Source: Dysosmobacter segnis (lineage in GTDB: Bacteria; Bacillota; Clostridia; Oscillospirales; Oscillospiraceae). From it: DNA of 64,000 bases. Below, piece by piece: positions 24,664 to 34,259 of this stretch (position 1 is its first letter; each line of letters opens with the position of its first letter). The translations under genes were made by a program, and so were the position numbers. The stretch lies in contig NZ_JACOQI010000011.1 of the NCBI RefSeq assembly GCF_014297285.1, forward strand, positions 43,750 to 107,749, in the 5' to 3' direction. Under the pieces are notes generated by a model that searched no databases, was not told the DNA's origin, and saw only the letters and a list, made by a program, of their open reading frames with translations.

Positions 24664-25731
24664 CTAGCAAAAATGCTTGACAAGGATGCTTTGAAGTCGT
24701 TGGCTGTCCGATAATGCTATTTCTCCATCATTCAATGCATCTGCTATGGCAACTCGTACGCATCCTTTGACCTTCTCATTTTTTGCAATCTGCTCCAATG
24801 TATGTGGGTAAAGGTTTAGCAGCCACGAAACATCAAATTTATTGAAATCAAATTTTGTGTATTCACAATAGAAGTCAAACGCCTCACTATTGCCGAGGAA
24901 CTCCTGGAAGTCCTTTGCTTTGAGAACATTGAGAAGACACCAATAACCGACCTGATCTAATTCTTCATATGGTTGTTTAGTTGGATATACGACTACGCCA
25001 TTGTTATTTTTATTTTTAGCCGCATCTATTCTTTGCTTAAGGTATACCTTCAGTTGCGTTTTAGCTGCTTTACTAATACGCGCATCACATTGCACAAGCA
25101 TTTTAAACAAATCAAAGCTAAAATTCATTTGTATTAGTTTGTTAGCCCATGTGATAAGTTTTTTCTGTTGATTCTTTGAAACATATCCGCAGTAGTGCTG
25201 AGTTATCTGATAATACATCTGGGACAGATTATTATTTATAATCTGCGAGATTCTCATAGACAGTCTTCGCGAATAGTATTTCTCCTCTGGTGCAGAAATG
25301 TAATGGACAAGATTGCAATAATTGATACCCGTGCTTGCTGAGAACAACTCAAACCTCTCGCCCTTTTTTAAGGCAGCAATATGTTTATCCAAATACGAAA
25401 TCAGAGTATTCTCTACGATTTTGCTCGTTGTTTTGCTGTACATTTTCCTGTGCACCAGTTGGCGATCAAGGAATAGGACCTTATCATTTATCAGTATTTC
25501 CCGAAACTCTTGTGCAAGGATGAAGCCGCATATCTTATCAACCAAACCCTGTGAAATGCTAACATATCTGAGTAATGCGAGACAATTCTTGATTTGCGTT
25601 TGTAATCCAATAACATCAATGTTGTGTTGATCCAGACTCAATCGCTTTTTGAAGCTTTTGTCCGTCAGTAAAAGCCTCATACGAATATTTATATAGCATA
25701 TTCGCACTATGAATATCTCTGAGGTTGTCAT
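24664..25731 (-). pseudogene. Out-of-frame tail of the SIR2-like part (frameshifted fragment)
   Basis: An open frame of 355 codons overlapping the end of the large RM-SIR2 gene by 116 nt. No ribosome site precedes any start. Its sequence (NIDVIGLQTQIKNCLALLRY onward) is a helical, Lys/Tyr-rich domain that reads as the natural continuation of the upstream protein's C terminus (SYEAFTDGQKLQKAI) after a single-base frame change around 25620-25660. The combined tail length of about 680 residues would suit a ~1000-residue SIR2-type defence protein that has lost its front. It is probably a broken gene part, or a programmed frameshift. Confidence 0.55.
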
Positions 25732-28700
25732 ATATATTTCGGAATTCTACCGGAAGGCGTCTAAACAAGTTTTCAGCCTCTGAGTCATTTGGAGACAATG
25801 CTTCGACAGCATCAAGATCATAGCAGCGATACCATGTATTTACATTCTTGATTACTTTCCGTAGGCTGATGCAGTTGGACTCCGCAAAATAGTACAGCAG
25901 ATAGTCCGAATCCTTAAAAGCTTGCTTTGCGATCTCAGAAAAGTGAAAGAACGCTTCGTCATAACGCCTTAGCCGAGATAGATAAAATGCTTTTTTATAG
26001 TTTTTATCCAGTGATTTATATGTCTTTTCTGAAAATGCGTGCATAGCAGAATAATCGAACAGAATACAATTCTTATCTGCAAACGGCACCTCGCCAGCAA
26101 CAAAACGCCTGTATTTGTGACCATCTTCTACCTCAAGTATTCTCGCTTTTCTGAAGACATTGAGAATGCAATGGTATTTTCCCAATACATCTTTTGTAAG
26201 GTTATTCTGTTGAGAATCTGGCATTAGATTAATGGCAAAGAATCTCTTTAACAAAAGATCGTCCCTTTGAGATAAGCCAATAACTCCGTCGTCGCGTATT
26301 CTGATATATGGATACAGTCGTTTTGAAACGTCCTCGATTCGAAGGGCATTCAAACGGTCTAACGGTTGAAGCAAATTATACAGGATCTCAAATGCTTCGT
26401 CCTCTGATTTCCCCTCCAATGACAACTTAGATTGATTCTTTAGTGCAGCAAAGATCGCATTGTAGCGATCTAAATAATCGTCGGTTGAAGTAATGAGTTT
26501 ATTCCATTCGACAACTGTGAGCCCCTTCGACTGCTGATAAATAAGCTCAGTATCTGTAAGGGCTGAGCTGCCAACATAAAGGAAGATAGGCTCTCGGAAG
26601 CTACCCTTAAGTAGCGTTTTCGTCCAGTTAAGAATCAGTTTAAGCTCTTTGCCCAAAACCCGCTTACCAATAGCAATGCTGAATTTTTCTGTATCAGACA
26701 GGCTCAGCCTGTCCCCGCTGGCTGATACAGCAGCATCCAGCTTTGCAAACAGATCCGCTATCTTCTGCCTGTAGGTCTCAATGCTCCTGCGGGCGATATT
26801 GTATTCCTCGTCGATTTCAGCGCATGCGTCTACAATCTTCTGCTGAACGGGAATAGGCGGAGTGGGGATCTTAATGTTTTTTATGGTTTCAATAGACAAC
26901 TCGACTTGTCCGCTTGAACCATCTGCCATCTTCTCAAGCGTTTTGAATCCGACAACTGACGACAGCACCAATAATACAAAAGCGGGTAATACTTCGCTGT
27001 TGGGGCGGAATATTGTGATGTGGCTGTCTGCCGCATAATCGCCGTCCAACTCAAAAAGGGTTACGCGGCCTGCCGTTCCAACACCTGTCGAATTGATCAA
27101 TATATCTCCCTTTTGAAGCTTTCGCTCATCAAGCTCGGTATTCTCAGCAAGATAATATTTCGTTGAAAAGTCAAAATCCAGATACCCACGTGCCTGACCG
27201 GATTTAATGATTTGTACTTTCGAATCGCCGTATGTCGGTGACTTTCCGCGCTTTAATAGCACCTGTAATTCATCGATCGTTTTCAGAGGATATTTGCTTT
27301 CAATAACAATCTTCTTGTTGACACTCACCCTGATAGATTTATTGAAGCTGACCCTGGAATAATCCAACATGTCTTTTGTGGCAGCAACGGCTCCGTAAAC
27401 ACGCTGGTCCTCACTAAACTGCGGAACGGCTCCTTCAAAGGATGCCTTGACTGCATTTGCAAGGGTTCCTTCCGCCGCGCGATCCGCATCATCATACATC
27501 TTGCCACCTGGTGTGATGATTTGAATGCCCTCGTTGCCTTTGCGGTTTGACCAGTCATATCCAAGGAATTCTTTCTGTGCCTTGTTATCTGCCGGAGCCG
27601 TAATGATCACAGTTGTCTGCTGATACACCAGCGAGAAATAAAACAGCTTTTCCCGCTCAATGGAGTAAGCGTACGAATACAATTTTTCCAGATACACGGC
27701 TGCCTGCTCGTCAGCACTTTTCTGCTGATATGCTTTTGTTTTCAGCAGGTTCTTCGCATCTGCGGAATCGGCAAACGCCGTCACATACATTTTGAAGTAT
27801 TTGGATCCTTCCAGGTCTGCAACGGAAAGGGATTTATTCAAGAAGGCTCTGTACTCATTCTCACCGACATCAATCTGTGTAAGATATGCCTCGAAAATGT
27901 CCTTATCTTTCCATTCAGCAAGCTCTGCACCGCTGAAAACCGCATCCACCGAATCTGCTGACAGGTCAATCTGTTTCGGCGGTTCATTGAATTTTTCCAG
28001 AAACATCACAACGGTATTGGTCCCGGTCGCGCCAAAGGTTTTGGAACCAAAGGCGGCAATTCCTCGGATATAGAAATTCTGCAAAAGCTGCTCCCTGGCT
28101 CCGGTGTAGCTTGCGCTGTCATTCGAGAGAATAGAACTCGGCAGGATCACCGCCGCGACTCCCTGCGGCTTTAGCAGCTGCGCAATTCGCTCTACAAACA
28201 GTGTTTCGATCTCTCCGCCGTTCATACCAATTCGGTCAAGAAGGGTAAAGCTGTTATTCTTAAGTTGTAAATGCTGCTTAAAATCTTTTACTGCATATGG
28301 CGGATTAGCCACCAGAATATCAAAAGTGCCGTTCTCGACCCCCTTATCAGGTGCATTTTCCAACCCGTCGCCGAAAATAATGTTGCCCTCTCCCGCGCCG
28401 TTCATAAACAGGGATATTTTTGCAACGCGGGCAAGACGATAGTCTTTTTCGATTCCGTAAATGTGATCCCTGGCCCATGCGTTATTTCCATCTGACTGCA
28501 CGAAATAATTGATCGCTTCGATAGCTTCAGTCAAAAAGTGTCCAGCTCCACAGGCGTAGTCAATGACCTTTGGATAAATGTTTCCTCTATCAGACTTTAC
28601 CATCCGGTCAACAGGAAGACTATCCCAAATGAAACGGGTTATCGGCATTGGCGTAAAGAATTGTCCTTCATTTTGCTTGAACCCCTTGTTCAGCAGCTGT

Positions 28701-29932
28701 TCAAAGAGATCGCCCAGGAATTGATGCTTGGACGGATAGACAATTCTGTATTTCTCAAACAACTGCACCATCTCAACGAGGATCTTCCCGTTTTGATAGA
28801 ATAGTTCTTCATTGTGGACATCTTTGAAGGTAAAATCATTATTCGAATAGAATTTCAAAATACGGATCGTGTTCTGAAGATCCTCAATCGCCTGTTTGCG
28901 TTTGGAACCGGTATATGTCGAAAATAGCCGTTCTGGATAATCAGCAGAAATGTAAAAAGTTTTCTCGCGCATGAATTTCTTCATACCGTCTCGATGGAGC
29001 CGCTGGAGTCGATCTTGCAGAGTCTCGTATGTATCCGTTCCTTGCTTATACTGGAATTCTACTTCGTCGTCTTCACTCTTTGTGCTTTCATCGACAAGCT
29101 TACAAATAAACAGCGCAACAAGTCTGTTGAAAGCATTTTCCTTGTCACTCACATTATTGTGCCGCAGGATTTCTTCAAATTTGTTGACAATCTTATCATC
29201 TGGTGTGAAATCGCGAAGGTCCTTTTTCCGAAGCGGTTTTACCCCAATTTGATAGGCAACGGAATCTTCGGAGAAGATCAGATCGTCATGGATCTGACTT
29301 CCATAGGTTTCTTTCCATGCTTCATACTTGGCTGATGTGGTATGCGCATCCCGATAGAGCTTTATAGACTTATCCTTTTTTGAAAGCAGGATGATATTTG
29401 CATCGTCGGAACAGTCAATCGTAGGTGCTTTATATGCAATACAGCCACTCCTCAAATCAGAGGCATACAAAACCAGCCATTTGCAAGACTGCTCTTGCTG
29501 CCAATAGGAGAACAACTGCGCTCCGTCGCTTTTTGTATTATTAAGCGCTTTGTCGTACTCTCTGCCCCAGGTTTTGCACTCGATAATAAAAAGCATATTT
29601 CCGTTTGTATCACTTACGCAAATATCGGCGCGTCCGCCTTTGGCGTCGTGCCCAAGATGCCACTCTTTTTCCAGCTCTATATGTTCCGGACGATATCCTT
29701 TTGACAAAAGACGGCATACGCATTCAAATACAACGAAGTTCTCTTTCTGATCAAAACCATCGTTGCGCTCTCTGCCCTTTATTTCATTTGGATAAATCAG
29801 TCTTTTTGCTTGGAAATCTACTTTCAGGCTGCACCCAATCTCAGAAAATACCTTTTCATATATATCGCCATATGCAACAAATCCCAGAGTTTTTAAGGTG
29901 TCTTTCAAATTTGAAACATCTATCATAATCAT
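25616..29932 (-). CDS. Restriction-modification polypeptide fused to the rear of a SIR2-like protein
   Basis: About 1438 residues. Residues ~55-130: restriction-like nuclease (GGRADICVSD, IIECKTW). ~420-700: HsdM-type N6-adenine methylase (GQFFTPMPITRF, IDYACGAGHFLTEA, VANPPYAV). ~885-1095: HsdS-like target-recognition half with its coiled-coil spacer (QQKIVDACAEIDEEYNIARRS). A second recognition domain starts (KFSIAIGKRVLGKEL) but breaks off at ~1096. The chain continues as a SIR2-family rear segment (REPIFLYVGSS, GLTVVEWNKL, DDYLDRYNAIF) plus a helical domain. Start chosen at MIMIDVSNL after AAGGAG. It is AT-rich compared with neighbouring chromosome. It looks like a deletion fusion of two defence genes. 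Confidence 0.8.
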   Translation of the reverse strand: MIMIDVSNLKDTLKTLGFVAYGDIYEKVFSEIGCSLKVDFQAKRLIYPNEIKGRERNDGFDQKENFVVFECVCRLLSKGYRPEHIELEKEWHLGHDAKGGRADICVSDTNGNMLFIIECKTWGREYDKALNNTKSDGAQLFSYWQQEQSCKWLVLYASDLRSGCIAYKAPTIDCSDDANIILLSKKDKSIKLYRDAHTTSAKYEAWKETYGSQIHDDLIFSEDSVAYQIGVKPLRKKDLRDFTPDDKIVNKFEEILRHNNVSDKENAFNRLVALFICKLVDESTKSEDDEVEFQYKQGTDTYETLQDRLQRLHRDGMKKFMREKTFYISADYPERLFSTYTGSKRKQAIEDLQNTIRILKFYSNNDFTFKDVHNEELFYQNGKILVEMVQLFEKYRIVYPSKHQFLGDLFEQLLNKGFKQNEGQFFTPMPITRFIWDSLPVDRMVKSDRGNIYPKVIDYACGAGHFLTEAIEAINYFVQSDGNNAWARDHIYGIEKDYRLARVAKISLFMNGAGEGNIIFGDGLENAPDKGVENGTFDILVANPPYAVKDFKQHLQLKNNSFTLLDRIGMNGGEIETLFVERIAQLLKPQGVAAVILPSSILSNDSASYTGAREQLLQNFYIRGIAAFGSKTFGATGTNTVVMFLEKFNEPPKQIDLSADSVDAVFSGAELAEWKDKDIFEAYLTQIDVGENEYRAFLNKSLSVADLEGSKYFKMYVTAFADSADAKNLLKTKAYQQKSADEQAAVYLEKLYSYAYSIEREKLFYFSLVYQQTTVIITAPADNKAQKEFLGYDWSNRKGNEGIQIITPGGKMYDDADRAAEGTLANAVKASFEGAVPQFSEDQRVYGAVAATKDMLDYSRVSFNKSIRVSVNKKIVIESKYPLKTIDELQVLLKRGKSPTYGDSKVQIIKSGQARGYLDFDFSTKYYLAENTELDERKLQKGDILINSTGVGTAGRVTLFELDGDYAADSHITIFRPNSEVLPAFVLLVLSSVVGFKTLEKMADGSSGQVELSIETIKNIKIPTPPIPVQQKIVDACAEIDEEYNIARRSIETYRQKIADLFAKLDAAVSASGDRLSLSDTEKFSIAIGKRVLGKELKLILNWTKTLLKGSFREPIFLYVGSSALTDTELIYQQSKGLTVVEWNKLITSTDDYLDRYNAIFAALKNQSKLSLEGKSEDEAFEILYNLLQPLDRLNALRIEDVSKRLYPYIRIRDDGVIGLSQRDDLLLKRFFAINLMPDSQQNNLTKDVLGKYHCILNVFRKARILEVEDGHKYRRFVAGEVPFADKNCILFDYSAMHAFSEKTYKSLDKNYKKAFYLSRLRRYDEAFFHFSEIAKQAFKDSDYLLYYFAESNCISLRKVIKNVNTWYRCYDLDAVEALSPNDSEAENLFRRLPVEFRNIYDNLRDIHSANMLYKYSYEAFTDGQKLQKAIESGSTQH

Positions 29933-29995
29933 CTGCTCCTTGCTCGTTCTATAATCCAAGGTACCGAAACACTATCGGCATTATTATAGGCTCCC

Positions 29996-31273
29996 CTAAT
30001 TCTTCAGTGCTGTGATGGGCACCACATACACGCCATCCTCGCGCTGGTAGGCATAGGGGGAGGTGCCGGTCAAAACCATTAGGAAGGAGGGTTCTTTCAT
30101 TTTTGTCGTGTCGATCTTACCAGCGACAATCTTCAGCGTATGCGCACCTTCCTCAATAAGCCTGTCTCCGCCGAGCTTGACCTCTACAAGGCCATAGCTT
30201 CCGTTGCGCAGGTGGATAACGGCGTCGCACTCCAAGCCCTCTTTGGTGCGGAAATGATACACGCTGCCGTCCAGTGCTTCCGCGTAGACGCGCAGATCGC
30301 GGATGCAAAGCGTTTCAAAGAACAGACCGCAGGTCTCCAGGTCGTTCAGCAGATCACCTGGGCCAATGCCCAGCGCTGCAGTGGCGATAGAAGGATCGAC
30401 AAAATAGCGTGTGTCGGATGTACGGATCGCTGTCTTGGAGCGAAGATTCGGACTCCAGGCAGGGCAATCCTCTATCACAAAGATCTTTTTCAGCGCATTC
30501 GTATAGGATACGACGGTATCCTTACTCAGCTCCATATCGTCACTGACATTAATATCCTCGCAGATCGTGGTGTTCGGTGCCTGTGTTCCCTGATGACGCG
30601 CAAGAGAACGCATCAAGAGCCGTGCGCGGGTCTCATTGCGGGAAACGCCGTCCACTCGGCTGATATCGGACTTCACAACTGCATCCAGGTAGTCAAAGGC
30701 TTGTACCAGTGCATCGTCGCCATCCAGGAAGGTCGCTTGGGGCCAGCCGCCGCGACAGATGAGAAATGCAATATCCTCCAGTGTAGACTTGTTTTCCGCA
30801 AAGATTGGTTTATCATCGGGGGAAAACAACGCACCGAGACTGACTGCGCCGGAGGACTCACCGGACTCATACAGGCTCATGGGCCGCATCTTGATCCACG
30901 CAAAGCGGCCGGTACCCGTATGATGCACCTGCTCCATCTCCGCAGGCACAGCGGAACCGGTCAACAGGAAGTGTCCGAAGCCGTCCCGGTGATCCACTTC
31001 AAACCGCATAGCATCCCACAGCTTGGGAGCCATTTGCCATTCGTCGATCAGGCGCGGCGTCTCACCCTGGAGGAGGGAACGAGGGCTGATATCCGCCAAC
31101 TGGAGGTTTTGCTTTACCCGATCCGGGTCGCTCATATACAAAATACTGGAGGCGTGCTGTTCGCAGGTGGTTGTTTTTCCACACCATTTTGCTCCTTCCA
31201 CAAGGATCGCGCCTTTGTTTCTCAGGCGATTTGCAATAGTCAAGTCAATCACTCTCGGCTTATAACTTGCCAT
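29996..31273 (-). CDS. ATP-binding protein of the AAA_14/DUF4143 class
   Basis: A 425-residue ATPase: Walker A EGAKWCGKTT (about residues 25-34), Walker B PRLIDEWQ, sensor LLTGSAVP, and a C-terminal DUF4143 part with the nuclease-like core GLECDAVIHLRNGSYGLVEVKLGG. ATG chosen after GGAGGG. It stands alone upstream of the RM-SIR2 gene on the same strand, 63 nt apart. The family is common in gut anaerobes and may act in toxin-antitoxin or defence settings; the role here is unknown. Confidence 0.83.
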   Translation of the reverse strand: MASYKPRVIDLTIANRLRNKGAILVEGAKWCGKTTTCEQHASSILYMSDPDRVKQNLQLADISPRSLLQGETPRLIDEWQMAPKLWDAMRFEVDHRDGFGHFLLTGSAVPAEMEQVHHTGTGRFAWIKMRPMSLYESGESSGAVSLGALFSPDDKPIFAENKSTLEDIAFLICRGGWPQATFLDGDDALVQAFDYLDAVVKSDISRVDGVSRNETRARLLMRSLARHQGTQAPNTTICEDINVSDDMELSKDTVVSYTNALKKIFVIEDCPAWSPNLRSKTAIRTSDTRYFVDPSIATAALGIGPGDLLNDLETCGLFFETLCIRDLRVYAEALDGSVYHFRTKEGLECDAVIHLRNGSYGLVEVKLGGDRLIEEGAHTLKIVAGKIDTTKMKEPSFLMVLTGTSPYAYQREDGVYVVPITALKN

Positions 31274-31530
31274 ATAGAGTCCCTCCACGCTATAGAATGA
31301 CTGTATTATAGCAGATCAGCGCGTCCAATTCAAGTAAATCCTGCGATTTGGCGAAAATGTTTTCTGTGATACGGCAATATAATAACCATCGCATCGATGA
31401 TGATTCGTTCCTCACATCGGCGCTATTAAGCTTGCAAATTGTTTTTCGCACGTTAACCTTTTCTTTCGGGTTACGCTACCATATGGGTGATGATAGAAGC
31501 CAACATGGCGAACGCGAAAGGAGGCACGAT

Positions 31531-31722
31531 ATGTACAACAGGTTTACGGAAAAGCGCAGGCGGTATCCGTGCAGTGCGGGGACTGTATCTACGCTGGGAT
31601 GCTTCTTGAGCCGCCTCTCAAGGGGCTTTTCTGCGCAGTTCGACATATATTTCCAATCAGGAATAAGGGCTTGGGATTATCCCAAAATCGCCGCGTGTCC
31701 GGACAGCGGCTGTGCTTGCTAA
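31531..31722 (+). CDS. Small cysteine-containing ORF, doubtful
   Basis: Sixty-three codons from ATG after an excellent AAAGGAGG site. An overlapping frame in the same stretch reads VQCGDCIYAG ... LLEPPLKGLFC, which looks more protein-like, so the real gene may carry a frameshift near 31570. No family recognised. The rest of the 31274-31820 gap shows no other gene. Confidence 0.3.
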   Translation: MYNRFTEKRRRYPCSAGTVSTLGCFLSRLSRGFSAQFDIYFQSGIRAWDYPKIAACPDSGCAC

Positions 31723-31820
31723 TCTACCAAATCCCAGTTTTCTCCGTTCCAACGCCGCTCTTTCTCTCCGCCGAAATCTGTGCTATACTGTAAGAAAATC
31801 AGCGGAAGGAGGGCTTTCTT

Positions 31821-32564
31821 ATGGCACTCAAACGGGTATTTGCCGGGTTTTACACGCGGTACGACGGAAAGCCCATCTTCGTTGTTCGGGTGCTCAAGGA
31901 CATCGACACCGGCGAGTCCATCGTGGTCTGCAAGGATGCCAGCTTTTCCAAAGAAGACAACGAGCATTACTACCTCATTCGGTACACGTCCTTCTGCGAA
32001 CAGGTCGAGGTGGATGGTGTGCTGCGGGATAAATACGTCCGTCAAACCCGGCGCGAGATCGACGAAGGCACCGTCCGCGAAGTGTATGAGGACGGCTTTC
32101 CGGAGCCCAAAAGCAAGCCCTTCACTTATGTTGATGACGAGTACGCGGAGCGCGCCATCCGTTGCAGCAGAACCTACTATGAATACGCCAAGGACATCTG
32201 TGAAAACTACCGGATGGATCTGCGGCGATACAAACTCATCCGGGAACGGAAGCAGTACATCGGCGTATCCAACCGCGAGGCATATCAGGCCATGTGTGAG
32301 GATCTCGCGTTTGCCCAGCAGTCGCTCAAAACGGTGCTCAACGACTACGCCAATCTCTTCCGGAAACGCTTTTCCGAGGGGCTGTCCATCCGCAAAGCAG
32401 CAGATGCCATGCAGCAGAATCGCGGCGTGATCGAGCGTCGGCAGGCCGCACTCTATCGGGCGTTCGCCCAGCTTTTGCAGCAGCGGGATGAGGCAGACGG
32501 TGTCTATCGGCTGATGCAAAAAACTGAATACAATCAAAGGGATATAGAGGATTTGCTCGAATAA
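31821..32564 (+). CDS. Hypothetical protein of the skin element
   Basis: A 247-residue soluble protein, acidic-basic mixed, no signal peptide. The N-terminal ~70 residues (KRVFAGFYTRYDGKPIFVVRVLKDIDTGESIVVCKD ... YYLIRYTSFCEQV) look like a small beta-rich domain; the C-terminal half is helical and charged. No function recognised. AAGGAGG lies upstream and a terminator follows directly. It starts the plus-strand module that leads to the mobilisation genes. Confidence 0.7.
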   Translation: MALKRVFAGFYTRYDGKPIFVVRVLKDIDTGESIVVCKDASFSKEDNEHYYLIRYTSFCEQVEVDGVLRDKYVRQTRREIDEGTVREVYEDGFPEPKSKPFTYVDDEYAERAIRCSRTYYEYAKDICENYRMDLRRYKLIRERKQYIGVSNREAYQAMCEDLAFAQQSLKTVLNDYANLFRKRFSEGLSIRKAADAMQQNRGVIERRQAALYRAFAQLLQQRDEADGVYRLMQKTEYNQRDIEDLLE

Positions 32565-32577
32565 TTGATGCAAATCT

Positions 32578-32613
32578 AAGCGCTTGTCGTAGTGGCAGGC
32601 GCTTCTTTTTTTT
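32578..32613 (+). terminator. Intrinsic terminator
   Basis: AAGCGC pairs with GCGCTT (with one more pair across small bulges), then a run of eight T. Located 14 nt after the preceding stop. Confidence 0.8.
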
Positions 32614-32651
32614 GCCCTTGTTATGACAGAACCGTGACAGGCCGCATCATT

Positions 32652-32980
32652 TTGTCCGTTGGAAAGTAGAAAGGGCAATTTGAAGCAGAACACAGGGCTT
32701 GTCTCTCCGTCTCCGAAACTTTTTTGAGAAATCTGGGACAAAACCGATCTCTGATTCACTTAGCTAAGTAGAGGGAGGATCAGAGGCAAGAAAAGTTTTT
32801 TGAAAAGGGGGTGCCAAGTTTTTGAGGAAAAATGTCCGTTGTAAAGTAGAGAGGAAAACGTCTGTGAGACAAAATCGTGACACTCTGATTTATTTTGCCC
32901 GTTGGTTATATAGAAGGGGAAAATAATTTTCTCTCGACCCCTGTTTTTCTCTTGAAAATTGTCCGTTGTAAAGTGAAAGG
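32652..32980 (+). repeat. Four direct repeats of a ~22-bp TGTCCGTTG-type unit
   Basis: Copies of TTGTCCGTTGNAAAGTAGAAAGG begin near 32652, 32832, 32895 and 32959; the third is the most diverged. The last three are spaced 63-64 bp, about six helical turns. They fill the gap before the small wHTH gene and mobC. Iterons of a replication origin, protein sites of an oriT, or repressor sites are possible. The 480-bp gap holds no gene. Confidence 0.7.
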
Positions 32981-33044
32981 CAAACAGCTTCGCTTCCAAG
33001 CCGCCCTTCAAACAAAGTTTTTCAAAATTGAAAGGAGAAACATT

Positions 33045-33311
33045 ATGATCACTTACCACAACCGTACCCACATGACCGCTGTCCCCACAGAACTGCTGCA
33101 AGACACGCACCTTTCTGTTGAGGCAAAAGGCTTCGCCGCAATCCTCTACGCCCTTGGCGATGAAGGCGTTGAGCTGTCGGAACTGGCCTGTCAGCTGAAC
33201 ATGCCGGAGGAAAGGATTTCCGTTGTTTTAACAGAACTTGCCGACACGGATTACCTGCAAATCCAGAAGGAAGGCGATGATGAGTTCTGTCTGGAACTGA
33301 GGGGGAAGTAA
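33045..33311 (+). CDS. Small winged-helix-like protein
   Basis: Eighty-eight residues with the order of a winged helix: LSVEAKGFAAILYALGDEGVELSELACQLNMPEERISVVLTELADTDYL. The replication-initiator-like sentence 'LS.EAKG..A.LYAL' also occurs in RepA N-terminal domains. ATG after AAAGGAG. It is immediately followed by mobC (3-nt gap), so it probably regulates or assists mobilisation. Confidence 0.65.
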   Translation: MITYHNRTHMTAVPTELLQDTHLSVEAKGFAAILYALGDEGVELSELACQLNMPEERISVVLTELADTDYLQIQKEGDDEFCLELRGK

Positions 33312-33314
33312 TAC

Positions 33315-33644
33315 ATGCCAGATCGCACGCGACCCATCCGCAAGGAAATCTGCCTGAACGAGCAGGAACTGAATCTCATCCAGCACAAAATGCGCCAGTT
33401 GAGGACGCACAACTTCGGCGCTTACGCCCGGAAGATGCTAATCGACGGGTACATCATCAAGGTGGATTACACCGAGCAGAAAAGGTTAGCTGCCGCCGTC
33501 AGCCACGTCGCCTCGAACATCAACCAGATTTGCCGCCGTATCAACAGCACCGGGCACGTTTATGAAGATGACGTTGTCGAGCTGAAAGCGCGGCAGGCCG
33601 AGATCTGGGAGCTGCTGAAAGTACGGCAAAAGGACGAGCTTTGA
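33315..33644 (+). CDS. mobC: MobC-like relaxosome accessory protein
   Basis: A 109-residue protein with an N-terminal ribbon-helix-helix-like segment (RKEICLNEQELNLIQHKM) and the MobC signature (NFGAYARKMLIDG, SHVASNINQICRRINSTG). MobC proteins help the relaxase open oriT DNA during plasmid or ICE transfer. No relaxase gene follows, so this is an orphan, either a remnant or dependent on a relaxase elsewhere. Confidence 0.82.
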   Translation: MPDRTRPIRKEICLNEQELNLIQHKMRQLRTHNFGAYARKMLIDGYIIKVDYTEQKRLAAAVSHVASNINQICRRINSTGHVYEDDVVELKARQAEIWELLKVRQKDEL

Positions 33645-33872
33645 CCACAACGGGCTTTTCCATGTGTGGGTTTTCCGTCACCGGTTTTTCAGACGGTGGA
33701 CAAGCTGACGCTCCGGAGCGTTCCGCAACCGGATTTCAGGACGACGGTTTTCGTGCCCTCCATCGGGGCCGAAATTCATCCTCTAACTAATAAGAAATAA
33801 ATCAACTCTCAAAAGAATCAATCTATCAATCCAATCAATACACCTGATGGGATGGATGGGATAGGAGGTCAG
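33645..33872. other. Gap after mobC, relaxase missing
   Basis: About 230 bp where a relaxase gene would be expected. It contains a short GCTCCGGAGC palindrome near 33710 and an AT-rich stretch at 33780-33840 before the RepA-like gene. No coding sequence seen. Confidence 0.5.
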
Positions 33873-34259
33873 ATGAAAACCTTTTGCAAGCTCACGGCGC
33901 AGAGCCCGGCGGCGTCCTATGTACCGCTTCCGAGGTTCCTTCTCCAAGACGAAGCCCTGCGGGACATCAGCAACGACGCGAAGGTGCTCTATGCGCTGCT
34001 GCTGGATAGAGCCAGCATCTCCCGGCAGAACGGCTACGTCGAGCCGGACGGCACGATTCGGCTGTACTTCACCTTGGAGCAGGCGCAAACCAAGCTCCAC
34101 CGCAGCCGCCAGAGCGCCACGCGGATCTTCCGGGAACTGGAGTACAGCGGCCTGATTGTTCGGCGCAAGCAGGGCTTGGGCAAGCCCGCCCTCATTACGC
34201 TGAACTACCCAGCGGATGCAAAGCTCATCGCAAAGGAGGGTGAAGATGTACAAGCTTGA
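33873..34259 (+). CDS. Replication initiator RepA N-terminal-domain protein
   Basis: A 128-residue winged-helix protein (PLPRFLLQDEALRDISNDAKVLYALLLDRASISRQNGYVEPDGTIRLYFTLEQA) typical of the RepA_N domain found in clostridial plasmids and ICEs. The C-terminal domain of full initiators is absent, so this is either a short family member or a truncated one. ATG after TAGGAGG. Overlaps the next gene by 14 nt. Confidence 0.8.
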   Translation: MKTFCKLTAQSPAASYVPLPRFLLQDEALRDISNDAKVLYALLLDRASISRQNGYVEPDGTIRLYFTLEQAQTKLHRSRQSATRIFRELEYSGLIVRRKQGLGKPALITLNYPADAKLIAKEGEDVQA

